19,332 nt of DNA from DAIOGN01 sp036745245 (GTDB taxonomy: Bacteria; Zixibacteria; MSB-5A5; JAUVRN01), in the NCBI GenBank assembly GCA_036745245.1, contig DAIOGN010000058.1, positions 1 to 19,332 on the forward strand, in the 5' to 3' direction. Numbering within the stretch: the stretch's first letter is position 1; each line of letters begins with the position of its first letter. The notes beneath the pieces are model-generated. The model did no database searches. It was not told the origin of the DNA and was given only the letters and a program-made list of their open reading frames with translations. Below, one piece after another: positions 1 to 7,459 of this stretch. Both the position numbers and the translations under genes were made by a program.

Positions 1-1
1 G

Positions 2-163
2 TCACCGCGACATCACGAGGGCCTCATGATTGGAGTCGTGGTCGTCACCCATGGATTCGCAAAGCAGCAGAGCAGAGTGCCTGCAGGCGAGATCAGACTG
101 GCTGTTCGGCGTCGCCGTCTCGTCGAGTCAGACATCCAGGCGCATACTTTCCCTCAGGGCTGA
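2..163 (+). CDS. RelE/HigB-like toxin, C-terminal fragment (5' truncated by window edge)
   Basis: An open frame enters from the left edge and stops at TGA 161-163, giving 53 residues. It contains HGFAKQQSRVPAGEI followed by an Arg-rich LAVRRRR stretch. This resembles the C-terminal end of phage-Gp49/HigB-type RelE-superfamily toxins, where an HGF-K-x-x-x-x-P-x-x-E-I pattern leads into a basic helix. Proteins of this family are ribosome-dependent mRNA interferases. The XRE antitoxin gene starts 6 bp downstream, which is the toxin-first order typical of higBA modules. The N-terminal half lies outside the window. The call rests on a short motif plus gene order, so the exact subfamily is uncertain. 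Confidence 0.6.
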   Translation, partial: SPRHHEGLMIGVVVVTHGFAKQQSRVPAGEIRLAVRRRRLVESDIQAHTFPQG

Positions 164-169
164 TGAGCG

Positions 170-505
170 ATGGCCAGGCCCAGCAGACACGTCAAGGGAG
201 ATGCCCTTGAGTTCGTGTATAGGAATTATGTCGCAAACGATCCAGATGCGATTGCCGACCTGGAATTTGCCCGAATCAGCGCTCAGATCGCTCGCCAGCT
301 ATACGATCTCAGAACAGATGCTGGACTGACCCAGGTCCAGCTCGCTAAACGCGTTGGCACATCCGCTTCAGTCATTTGTCAGCTGGAGGATGCCGATTAC
401 AGGGGGCGAAGCCTCCAGTTGCTTCAACGCGTGGCGGCTGCGCTGAACCGCACGGTAGAAGTTAATCTGGTGCCGATGCGAACCGGCAGTCGCAAAGCCA
501 GGTGA
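170..505 (+). CDS. XRE-family HTH antitoxin (HigA-like)
   Basis: A 111-residue protein with a Cro/C1-type helix-turn-helix at about residues 44-97. The pattern LRTDAGLTQVQLAKRVGTS contains the recognisable turn, followed by the SVICQLED recognition helix region and LLQRVAAALN. Antitoxins of this type bind and neutralise the toxin encoded just upstream and repress their own promoter. The N-terminal 40 residues are charged and may be the toxin-binding segment; this is inference. The start ATG lies 6 bp after the toxin stop, so the two genes are probably co-transcribed and translationally linked. The gene ends with TGA. It could instead be a stand-alone regulator, but the toxin-like remnant upstream makes the TA reading more likely. 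Confidence 0.75.
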   Translation: MARPSRHVKGDALEFVYRNYVANDPDAIADLEFARISAQIARQLYDLRTDAGLTQVQLAKRVGTSASVICQLEDADYRGRSLQLLQRVAAALNRTVEVNLVPMRTGSRKAR

Positions 506-823
506 TGGGTGCCTCTGAGTTCCGAATCGTCTGGACATCTCTCAATTAAGTCATAGTCACCAGCACGCAGTGCTCTCTGGCTTCCGTTGAGCAGGGAGTA
601 AGCGCCGCATCTTTTGCGTAACGGCCTTCGCTCGGCCCGGTGCAGCCTTTTACCGCGGGGAACAGAAGCGTGTGGACGTCAGTTGACCGGCGGCTCGCCT
701 AATCCCTATATTTTGCGCGCAGGAAAGAGCCTGAGCCGTGCCTGGACCACCGGCTAATCGGCGTGCTCTTGCCGTCTTTACCGATCCTGACATCCCGGCA
801 GGCTCCCCGGCCCAACGCGCTGA
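506..823. other. Intergenic stretch, no gene seen
   Basis: This 318-bp stretch lies between the antitoxin gene and the aspartase gene. I see no convincing coding frame. A minus-strand frame across 650-991 overlaps the aspartase signal-peptide coding region and has no recognisable motif. The only clear element is the promoter candidate at 683-712. No strong terminator hairpin with a T-run follows the antitoxin gene. Confidence 0.5.
683..712 (+). promoter_or_regulatory. Candidate sigma70-type promoter of the aspartase operon
   Basis: TTGACC at 683-688 and TATATT at 707-712 are separated by 18 bp, close to the sigma70 consensus. The site lies about 110 bp upstream of the aspartase start and faces the operon. 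There is no other good -10/-35 pair between the antitoxin and aspartase genes. The leader would be roughly 100-130 nt. Assigned by eye only. Confidence 0.45.
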
Positions 824-2332
824 ATGAGCGCAGAAATGGAGTTCCGCTTGAATAAGCCCCATTCCTTCATCCTGATCCTGGCCCTGCTTGTGCTTGGCGC
901 CACGTCCGCCTCGGCACAGCAGGCCACGCGGACCGAGCGCGACCTGCTCGGCGAGAAACAGATTCCGGCCGACGCCTACTACGGCGTGCAAACGATGCGC
1001 GCGCTGGAAAACTTCAAGATCTCAGGCGTGCTGATCAACCACTACCCCGGATTCGTGGAAGCCTGGGCCATGGTGAAGCTCGCGGCAGCCAAAGCCAACA
1101 CCGACGTGGGCGCCATGAAGCCCGACCGGCTGGCCGCCATTGAGAAGGCCTGCCAGGCCGTGATCGACGGCAAGTACCACGACCAGTTCCTGGTGGACTG
1201 GTACCAGGGCGGCGCGGGAACCTCCACCAACATGAATGCCAATGAGGTGCTCGCCAACATCGCGCTCGAACTGTCGGGCCACAAGAAGGGCGAGTACCAG
1301 TACGTCGAGCCGCACGACGACCTCAACATGTCGCAGTCCACCAACGACTCCTATCCGACGGCCATCAAGGTGTCGTTTCTCCTGCGCAATGACAAGCTGG
1401 TCGCCGAACTTCAGAAGCTGGTGGCGTCCTTCCGCCTCAAGGGCGACGCGTTTCTGCAGATCGTGAAAATGGGCCGCACGGAGATGCAGGACGCCGTGCC
1501 CATGACGGTGGGCCAGGAGTTCCACGCCTTCGCGTCTTCGCTCGAAGGTGAAATCAAGCTGCTTCAGGACGCCGAGAAGTACCTCTACAGTGTGAACATG
1601 GGCGCCACGGCCATCGGCACCGGCATCAACGTGCCGAAGGGCTATCCCGAGAAGTGCGCCGCTCACCTGGCGAAGCTGGTGGGCAAACCCATCGTGCCGG
1701 CGGGAGACATGATCGCGGCCACCTGGGACCAGCAGGGCTTCGTGGTGTACTCGTCGGCGCTCAAGAGCCTGGCGATCAAGTTGTCGAAGATCGCCGGTGA
1801 CTTGATTCTACTGACCTCGGGGCCGCGTGCGGGCCTGTTCGAGATTAATCTTCCCGCCCTGCAACCGGGATCGTCGATCATGCCCGGCAAGGTGAACCCG
1901 GTGATTCCGGAGCTGGTGAACATCGTGGCCTTCCGCGTCATGGGCAACGACTACGGCGTGACGCTGGCCGCACACAGCGGTCAGTTACAGCTCAACGCCT
2001 ATGAGCCCTTGGAAGGGCTGGCTGTTCTCGAGTCGCAGCATCTACTCTACAACGTCTCGATCGCCTTCCGCACAAAGTGCATCGATGGCATCACGGTGAA
2101 CGAAAAGGTGCTCGCACATTACATGGAAACCACAGTGGGCATCGTGACGGCGCTCAACCCGATCGTGGGCTATGAAAAAGCCACCGAGCTGGCCAACGAT
2201 GCGTACAAGAGCGGCAAGGGCATTCTCGAAATCATTCGCGAAAAGAAGATTCTCACCGAAGCTCAAATCACCGAACTGCTCGACCCGGTGAAACTCACGG
2301 GGCTGGATGTCACACTCTACAAGAAGCCATAA
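824..2332 (+). CDS. aspA: Aspartate ammonia-lyase (aspartase) with N-terminal signal peptide
   Basis: Catalyses L-aspartate to fumarate plus ammonia; a member of the fumarase/aspartase superfamily. Family motifs are clear: DLLGEKQIPADAYYGVQT near the N-terminus, YQGGAGTSTNMNANEV, STNDSYPT, and the catalytic SS-loop signature GSSIMPGKVNP at residues 349-359. These match aspartase more closely than class II fumarase. Ahead of the usual enzyme start there is a hydrophobic stretch, about residues 14-28, ending in an Ala-Ser-Ala cleavage site before Gln-Gln (residues 29-33). This predicts Sec export, whereas the E. coli enzyme is cytosolic. Coordinates give the longest frame. A TTG at 848 with GGAG 6 nt upstream is a strong alternative start and still keeps the whole signal peptide. 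First gene of a four-gene operon; stop TAA. Confidence 0.92.
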   Translation: MSAEMEFRLNKPHSFILILALLVLGATSASAQQATRTERDLLGEKQIPADAYYGVQTMRALENFKISGVLINHYPGFVEAWAMVKLAAAKANTDVGAMKPDRLAAIEKACQAVIDGKYHDQFLVDWYQGGAGTSTNMNANEVLANIALELSGHKKGEYQYVEPHDDLNMSQSTNDSYPTAIKVSFLLRNDKLVAELQKLVASFRLKGDAFLQIVKMGRTEMQDAVPMTVGQEFHAFASSLEGEIKLLQDAEKYLYSVNMGATAIGTGINVPKGYPEKCAAHLAKLVGKPIVPAGDMIAATWDQQGFVVYSSALKSLAIKLSKIAGDLILLTSGPRAGLFEINLPALQPGSSIMPGKVNPVIPELVNIVAFRVMGNDYGVTLAAHSGQLQLNAYEPLEGLAVLESQHLLYNVSIAFRTKCIDGITVNEKVLAHYMETTVGIVTALNPIVGYEKATELANDAYKSGKGILEIIREKKILTEAQITELLDPVKLTGLDVTLYKKP

Positions 2333-2365
2333 GGGCAAGGACACATACATCGGAGAGGATTCAAA

Positions 2366-3436
2366 ATGAAGACACTCAGGTTTACGCTGCTGTGTGCGCT
2401 CGTGCTGGTGGTTGCCATCTCCAGCCCGCTCTGGGCGCAGTCCGGAAAGCTCCCCAACATCACCATCCTGGCCACGGGCGGCACCATTGCCGGCGCCGCC
2501 GCCACGGGGACGCAGTCGGGCTACACCTCCGGCGCCGTCACGATCGACGCCATGCTCACCGCCGTTCCGGGGATCACCGAGCTCGCCAACATCAAGGGCG
2601 AACAGATCTCCAACGTGGGTTCACAGGACATGTCATTCGAGATCATGATGACCGTGGCGAAGCGAATCAACGAACTCTGCGCCGGGAATGATGTGGACGG
2701 CATCGTGGTCACGCACGGCACCGACACCATGGAAGAGACCGCCTACTTCCTGAATCTGGTGGTGAAAACCGACAAGCCTGTGATCATGGTGGGCTCGATG
2801 CGCCCCTCCACTGCTGTGAGCGCGGATGGCCCCCTCAACCTCTACAACGGAGTGGGCGTAGCCGTGGATCCCCAGGCGCGTGGACGCGGCGTCCTGGTGG
2901 TCATGAATGACTGGATTCACGCCGCCCATTCGCTCACGAAGACCAGCACCACCGCGATCCAGACTTTCATGTCGCCGGTGCGCGGCGTGGTGGGCGTGGC
3001 CGCCTACGGGAAAAACGACTGGTACAGCAAGCCGGAATGGAAGCACACCACCGGAAGCCAGTTCTCGATCGATGGCGTCACCAAGCTGCCGCGCGTGGAT
3101 GTGGTGTTCGGCTGCGCCGACATGTCGCCCGACCTGATCGACGCCTCCGTGGCCGCCGGAGCCAAGGGCATCGTGATCGCGGGTGTGGGCAACGGCAACA
3201 TGAACAAGGTATCGCTCGAAGCGGCCGCCAGGGCGGCCAAGAAGGGCGTGATCGTAGTGAGAAGCAGCCGCGTGGCTACGGGCACCGTGGGCCGCAATGT
3301 GGAAGTGAACGACGACGAGATGAACTTCGTGGCCTCCGACGAGCTGAATCCTCAGAAGTCGCGCATCCTGTTGTCGCTGGCTCTTCTGAAACCGCAGACC
3401 ACGAAAGAACTGCAGGAGCTGTTCTACACCTACTGA
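2366..3436 (+). CDS. ansB: Type II (periplasmic) L-asparaginase
   Basis: Hydrolyses L-asparagine to L-aspartate and ammonia. The 356-residue protein has a signal peptide of about 24 residues (hydrophobic core 8-18, PLWA before Gln25). The two threonine active-site segments are intact: ATGGTIAG with T40, and HGTDTMEET with T119 and D120. The Lys of the second triad is K192 in LTKT, and SMRP at 144-147 is also conserved. The C-terminal LNPQKSRILL segment matches E. coli AnsB. Length is typical of secreted type II enzymes. A strong Shine-Dalgarno GGAGAGG (2352-2358) lies 7 nt before the ATG. The gene follows aspartase by 33 bp and precedes the Dcu carrier by 18 bp, so its product aspartate is the substrate of its neighbour. 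Confidence 0.95.
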   Translation: MKTLRFTLLCALVLVVAISSPLWAQSGKLPNITILATGGTIAGAAATGTQSGYTSGAVTIDAMLTAVPGITELANIKGEQISNVGSQDMSFEIMMTVAKRINELCAGNDVDGIVVTHGTDTMEETAYFLNLVVKTDKPVIMVGSMRPSTAVSADGPLNLYNGVGVAVDPQARGRGVLVVMNDWIHAAHSLTKTSTTAIQTFMSPVRGVVGVAAYGKNDWYSKPEWKHTTGSQFSIDGVTKLPRVDVVFGCADMSPDLIDASVAAGAKGIVIAGVGNGNMNKVSLEAAARAAKKGVIVVRSSRVATGTVGRNVEVNDDEMNFVASDELNPQKSRILLSLALLKPQTTKELQELFYTY

Positions 3437-3454
3437 TCGCGCCGAGGCTCCGTC

Positions 3455-4786
3455 GTGATCTGGATTGAACTTCTGATTCTGCTGGCGTGCATCCTGGTGG
3501 GTGCACGCCTCGGGGGAATCGCACTGGGCACCGTGGCCGGCCTCGGCCTGGTGGTGTTCGTGTTCTTCTTTGGGCTGCCCCCGGGAGGCCCGCCGGGCGT
3601 GGTGATCGGCATGATCATCGCCGTGATCACCGCGCTGGCCACCATGCAGGCCGCGGGGGGTCTCGACTACCTCGTGTCGCTGGCCGAAAAGGTCATGCGC
3701 AAGCGGCCGCAGAACATCACGTTCGTTGCGCCCATCGTCACGTACCTCCTGATCTTCGCTTCCGGCACCACGCACGTGATTTACGCCCTGCTGCCGGTGA
3801 TCAGCGAGGTGGCGCGCAAGGCCGGCATCCGGCCCGAACGACCGCTGTCCATCAGCGTGATCGCGGGTTTCATGGGCGTGGTGGCGTCGCCGATATCGGC
3901 GGCCACTGTGGCCGTGCTCGGTTTCCTGGCCGCGCAGCAGGTGTCCCTGCCACAGATGATGGCCATCATCGTGCCCTCCACGTTTGTCGCGGTGCTTTTG
4001 GGAGCCTTGTCCGTGGCGTGGCGTGGCAAGGAGCTGGCCGATGATCCCGAATACCAGAAGCGGTTGCAATCAGGCGCCCTGAAACCTCCGGAAGCCCTGC
4101 CTCCGATGCAGGGCAAAGCACTGGCAGCGGCACGCGGATCGACCTTGTTGTTCCTCTTCGCTATCGCCATGGTGGTGATGATTGGCCTCTTCCCCGAAGT
4201 GCGCCCGCACTACCCGGTGGGCGACGGGTCCATGGAGACCGACCAGGTGGACATGGGCTTCGCCATCATGATCGTGATGATCGCGGTGGCGGGACTCACC
4301 ATGATCGTGTTCAAGGCCTCGCCCGAGGCGGCCATGAAAGGCACCATCATGCGAAGCGGCATCACGGCCGTGATCTGCATCATCGGTGTGTCGTGGCTGG
4401 GATCCTCCTTCTTCGAGGGCAACCGCGCCGACATTGTGGGCGGCATTTCGGGGCTTATCGAGAAAGCGCCATGGACGTTTGCAGCCGGACTGTTCCTGCT
4501 CTCCACCATGCTCTTCAGCGCCGCGGCCACCGTTTCGATTCTGGTGCCGGTGGGGGTGGCCCTGGGGCTGCCCGCTTCCATGCTGATCGCCTTCTACCCC
4601 GCAGCCAATGGCGTGTTCTTCCTGCCCACCTACGGGACGCTCCTGGCCGCCGTCTCATTCGACCAGACCGGGTCCACGAAGATCGGCAAGTACCTGCTCA
4701 ATCACAGCTTCATGCTGCCGGGGCTCGTCTGCATGGTGTCGGCAGTTCTCCTGGCCTTGCTGCTCACTACCGTCGTCGGCGTCTAG
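3455..4786 (+). CDS. Dcu-family anaerobic C4-dicarboxylate carrier (DcuA/DcuB type)
   Basis: A 443-residue inner-membrane carrier, close to the 433-446 residues of E. coli DcuA and DcuB. It has about 10-12 hydrophobic segments. Recognisable conserved stretches are GARLGGIALG, QAAGGLDYLV, APIVTYLL, RPERPLS, ASPISAATV, FLPTYGTLLAA and NHSFMLPGL. Dcu carriers exchange fumarate or aspartate for succinate during fumarate respiration. The sequence mixes DcuA-like (AGGLDYLV, DDPEYQKRL) and DcuB-like (GTTHVIYALLP) features, so I do not choose between them. The start is GTG with GAGG at 3444-3447, 7 nt upstream. It ends with TAG. Its place after secreted asparaginase and aspartase suggests it imports the fumarate they make; this is inference. 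Confidence 0.93.
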   Translation: MIWIELLILLACILVGARLGGIALGTVAGLGLVVFVFFFGLPPGGPPGVVIGMIIAVITALATMQAAGGLDYLVSLAEKVMRKRPQNITFVAPIVTYLLIFASGTTHVIYALLPVISEVARKAGIRPERPLSISVIAGFMGVVASPISAATVAVLGFLAAQQVSLPQMMAIIVPSTFVAVLLGALSVAWRGKELADDPEYQKRLQSGALKPPEALPPMQGKALAAARGSTLLFLFAIAMVVMIGLFPEVRPHYPVGDGSMETDQVDMGFAIMIVMIAVAGLTMIVFKASPEAAMKGTIMRSGITAVICIIGVSWLGSSFFEGNRADIVGGISGLIEKAPWTFAAGLFLLSTMLFSAAATVSILVPVGVALGLPASMLIAFYPAANGVFFLPTYGTLLAAVSFDQTGSTKIGKYLLNHSFMLPGLVCMVSAVLLALLLTTVVGV

Positions 4787-4804
4787 GCCCGAAGTCCAAT
4801 TCAC

Positions 4805-6109
4805 ATGTCGAGGCGTCAACCCCGGGATTCCAGAATCTCCACGAAGCTCTGGTGGGGCGTCATGCTCTGGTTGGCTTGCGGCGCAGGCCAGACATGGGGC
4901 CAGGCGGGCTCTGATGCAGCTCCCGATTCCCTGCTCGAAAACACAATCGAAGCAGGCGAGGCCGATGTGGCGGAGCCCCGGCGCAGGTTTGTCAAATTGA
5001 ACGAGTTTGAGGGCCCCTTCTTCACTCTTCGCATCGGCGCCGGCATCGTGTGGGATCTGGCCGCGTTCGCGCAAGACTCCGAAAGCAAGCAGCAACTCGA
5101 TCTCGAGGCCGATACCAAAGTGCGCGATGGGCGATTGCTGCTCAAAGGAAAGCTCAAGTTTAAGCGCGACGTCACCTATACAGCGGGTATCATGTATGAT
5201 GGTGCAACCGACTCCTGGCTGTTTCGGGAATCGGGGATCATGGTGGCGCTTCCTGAACTCTGGGGACACGTCTTCATCGGTCGCACCAAGGAGGGATTCT
5301 CTCTGAATCGCGTGATGTCCGGGTATTCAAACTGGACCATGGAGCGCGCCACCATCAGCGACGCCACCGTACCCATACTCGCCGATGGAGTGAAGTGGCT
5401 GGGCCACTTGCCCAACCACAGGCTCCTGTGGAACATCGGCTGCTACACCGACTGGGTATCGGAGGGACAATCATTTTCGACGTACGACCATCAGTTTGTA
5501 ATTCGTCTGGCCTGGCTGCCCTGGCTCGCAGGGGCCGGTGAGACGTTGCTGCACATGGCCGGCAGCGTGCGCTACGGCAAAGTCGACGGAGGCCAGTTGC
5601 GGCTGCGTTCTCGTCCCGAACTCAACATCGCGCCCTATTTCGTGGACACCGACAAATTTCCGGCTCACCATTCCACCCTGGCGGCCTATGAAGTGTACTA
5701 CCGCACGGGTTCGTGGCTATTGGGCAGTGAGTACTTCCTTCAGCAGGTCGGCTCCCCGGAAACAGGCGATCCTGTATTCCACGGTGGCGATGCCATGGCG
5801 AGCTGGCTCGTCACCGGTGAGACTCGAGCTTTCAACACCGTGGGCGGCTACTTTAAGTCGGTCTCGCCTGCACGAACCGTGTTCGAGGGCGGCCCAGGCG
5901 CCTGGGAGGGCGTGCTGCGATTCTCCTACATCAATCTGAAAGATGGCCCGGTGGACGGCGGCGCCTTCTGGCGACTCACGCCCATGGTGAACTGGCACAT
6001 GTCTGATCACCTAAGGCTCGAGTGCGCTTACGGCTACGGCAAGCTCTCGAGATTCGGGCTTCAGGGCGGGACGCACTTCTTTCAGGGACGCATCCAACTG
6101 GTGATATGA
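4805..6109 (+). CDS. OprO/OprP-like outer-membrane porin
   Basis: A 434-residue protein with a signal-peptide-like N-terminus (hydrophobic residues about 15-33) followed by alternating, aromatic-rich segments typical of a beta-barrel. Features reminiscent of the phosphate-selective porin O/P family are the FIGRTKEGFSLNRVMSG segment, the EGVLRFSYINLKDG segment and a C-terminal strand ending in an aliphatic residue (QLVI). Porins of this family carry small anions. It begins 18 bp after the Dcu stop and is probably in the same operon, where it may admit asparagine, aspartate or dicarboxylates through the outer membrane; the substrate is inferred. No good Shine-Dalgarno precedes ATG 4805. ATG 4862 is an alternative start but would trim the basic n-region of the signal peptide. 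Confidence 0.75.
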   Translation: MSRRQPRDSRISTKLWWGVMLWLACGAGQTWGQAGSDAAPDSLLENTIEAGEADVAEPRRRFVKLNEFEGPFFTLRIGAGIVWDLAAFAQDSESKQQLDLEADTKVRDGRLLLKGKLKFKRDVTYTAGIMYDGATDSWLFRESGIMVALPELWGHVFIGRTKEGFSLNRVMSGYSNWTMERATISDATVPILADGVKWLGHLPNHRLLWNIGCYTDWVSEGQSFSTYDHQFVIRLAWLPWLAGAGETLLHMAGSVRYGKVDGGQLRLRSRPELNIAPYFVDTDKFPAHHSTLAAYEVYYRTGSWLLGSEYFLQQVGSPETGDPVFHGGDAMASWLVTGETRAFNTVGGYFKSVSPARTVFEGGPGAWEGVLRFSYINLKDGPVDGGAFWRLTPMVNWHMSDHLRLECAYGYGKLSRFGLQGGTHFFQGRIQLVI

Positions 6110-6112
6110 AAA

Positions 6113-6138
6113 CGGGCAGGAGTGCGCACTCGTGCCCG
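6113..6138. terminator. 26-bp palindrome just after the porin stop; possible operon end
   Basis: CGGGCAGGAGTGC at 6113-6125 is followed directly by its reverse complement to 6138, with a single G/G mismatch. It starts 4 bp after the porin stop codon. There is no T-run behind it, so it is not a classic intrinsic terminator. It could be a Rho-assisted terminator, an RNA-stabilising hairpin or a protein-binding site. Confidence 0.35.
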
Positions 6139-6256
6139 ACCCTCCGACCGGCGGCACAGGTTCAGAACGCCGTCCGCGTCATATCTTCCAGAGGGGCACA
6201 AGTTTGCGCGGACGCTAGAGGGCTGCGATCGTGTATCTTTGTGGATCGTTGCGCAC

Positions 6257-6286
6257 TTGCACTCCGGCCAACCCGGGTCTTAATAT
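6257..6286 (+). promoter_or_regulatory. Candidate promoter of the nuoBCID operon
   Basis: TTGCAC at 6257-6262 and TAATAT at 6281-6286 are 18 bp apart and face nuoB, whose ATG is about 67 bp downstream of the -10. It is the best -35/-10 pair in the 244-bp gap after the porin gene. Confidence 0.45.
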
Positions 6287-6297
6287 GTAGCCCGGGT
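6271..6297. promoter_or_regulatory. Inverted repeat straddling the nuo -10 element (operator candidate)
   Basis: ACCCGGG at 6271-6277 and its reverse complement CCCGGGT at 6291-6297 flank the TAATAT hexamer. Outer CCA (6268-6270) and TGG-type bases extend the symmetry imperfectly. This arrangement would suit a dimeric repressor blocking the promoter. In RNA the right arm could also pair with the left if transcription began further upstream. No regulator is assigned. Confidence 0.35.
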
Positions 6298-6353
6298 GGG
6301 TTGGCAAGACGGGCCTGCCGTGTGATCGACAACAACTTAAGGACCATAGAGTT

Positions 6354-6896
6354 ATGTCAGAAAAGAGTGTGGTGCCCGAGGGCCAGTACGGCGGCAACGT
6401 CGTGGTCACTTCGGTCGACAAACTGCTGGGATGGGCGCGCGGTAATTCGCCGTGGCCTCTGGGTTTCGGACTGGCGTGCTGCGCCATCGAGATGATGGCG
6501 GCCGCGGCCTCCCGCTACGACATCGCACGCTTCGGCGCCGAAGTGTTTCGCGCCTCTCCGCGTCAGGCCGACATCATGATCGTGGCCGGCACCGTCACCA
6601 TGAAAATGTCCACGCGCATTAAGCGCCTGTGGGAACAGATGCCCGTGCCCAAGTACTGCATCAGCATGGGGTCGTGCGCCACGTGCGGCGGCCCGTACTG
6701 GCAGCACGGCTATCACGTGCTCAAAGGAGTGGATCTCATCGTGCCGGTGGACGTGTACGTTCCCGGCTGCCCGCCACGTCCCGAGGCGTTGCTCGAAGGG
6801 CTGATGCTTCTCCAGGAAAAGATGAAGAAGGATCAGCACTTCCTTAAGCGCTACGGCCGCGAGAAACTGGGACCTAAGGAGAAGCGCGCCGCATGA
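6354..6896 (+). CDS. nuoB: NADH-quinone oxidoreductase subunit B
   Basis: The N2-cluster subunit of the complex I Q-module, passing electrons to quinone at the membrane interface. The four expected cluster ligands are visible: the adjacent pair C42-C43 in LACCAIEMM, C108 in GSCATCGG and C139 in PGCPPRPEAL. At 180 residues it is a normal NuoB length, with a short Lys-rich C-terminus. It overlaps nuoC by 4 bp (ATGA). No nuoA is found upstream, where it normally sits; the preceding gene is the porin on the far side of a promoter. The related NiFe-hydrogenase small-subunit or Fpo-type homologues are less likely, given the adjacent nuoC, nuoI and nuoD. Confidence 0.95.
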   Translation: MSEKSVVPEGQYGGNVVVTSVDKLLGWARGNSPWPLGFGLACCAIEMMAAAASRYDIARFGAEVFRASPRQADIMIVAGTVTMKMSTRIKRLWEQMPVPKYCISMGSCATCGGPYWQHGYHVLKGVDLIVPVDVYVPGCPPRPEALLEGLMLLQEKMKKDQHFLKRYGREKLGPKEKRAA

Positions 6897-7459
6897 CCAC
6901 ACAGGAAATCTACGGCAAGCTCAAGGCGAAATTCGGCGAAGCACGGATCACCGCACACGTCGAGAACGCCGATGGCGACAGCTGGGTGGTGGTGGCCCCC
7001 GCCGCCATGGCCGACGTGGGATTGTTCCTCCGCGACGATTCCGAGTTGAAGTTCGACGGCATGCAGTGCCTGAGCGGCATGGACTGGAAAGACCGTCTCG
7101 GCGTGGTGTACCATCTCTATTCGTACTCACTCGGGCATCGCCTGGTGATCCACGTGGACGTAAAGCGTTCCGAGAACCCCATGGACGCTTCGCTGGAAGA
7201 AGTGGCCTCGGTGGCCGCCGTGTGGCCTACCGCCAACTGGCACGAGCGCGAGGCTTACGACATGGTGGGGGTGAAGTTCTCCGGCCACCCGGATTTCCGG
7301 CGCATCCTCTGTCCCGACGACTGGGAAGGCTGGCCGCTTCGGAAGGATTACAAAGTCGCGGAGTTTTACCGTGGCATGCCCGTGCCCTACCCGGCCAATG
7401 AAGATCTGGACGCGGGCGGCACATGGGTGTTCAAGGATCGATTCGGGGAAGACGCATGA
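6893..7459 (+). CDS. nuoC: NADH-quinone oxidoreductase subunit C
   Basis: The 30-kDa-type subunit of the complex I peripheral arm, 188 residues. The family signature is clear in the C-terminal half: NWHEREAYDMVGVKFSGHP followed by RRILCPDDWEGWPLRKDY. The N-terminal half carries the usual alpha/beta fold segment with GVVYHLYS and RLVIHVDV. Its ATG overlaps the nuoB stop (ATGA) and has TAAGGAG at 6875-6881. Its own stop overlaps the nuoI start in the same way. It is not fused to NuoD, unlike the NuoCD fusion of enterobacteria. Confidence 0.95.
   Translation: MTTQEIYGKLKAKFGEARITAHVENADGDSWVVVAPAAMADVGLFLRDDSELKFDGMQCLSGMDWKDRLGVVYHLYSYSLGHRLVIHVDVKRSENPMDASLEEVASVAAVWPTANWHEREAYDMVGVKFSGHPDFRRILCPDDWEGWPLRKDYKVAEFYRGMPVPYPANEDLDAGGTWVFKDRFGEDA

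Noticed and set aside
30..329. 99-codon plus-strand frame at the left end
   Set aside because: It overlaps both the toxin remnant and the antitoxin in another frame, has no ribosome site and shows no motif.
650..991. 113-codon minus-strand frame upstream of the aspartase
   Set aside because: Low-information Gly/Arg/Ala sequence that runs opposite the aspartase start; no domain and no ribosome site.
2633..4069. 478-codon minus-strand open frame opposite the asparaginase and Dcu genes
   Set aside because: It is His/Arg/Gly-rich without any domain, lies opposite two well-identified genes, and is what high-GC codon bias produces on the antisense strand.
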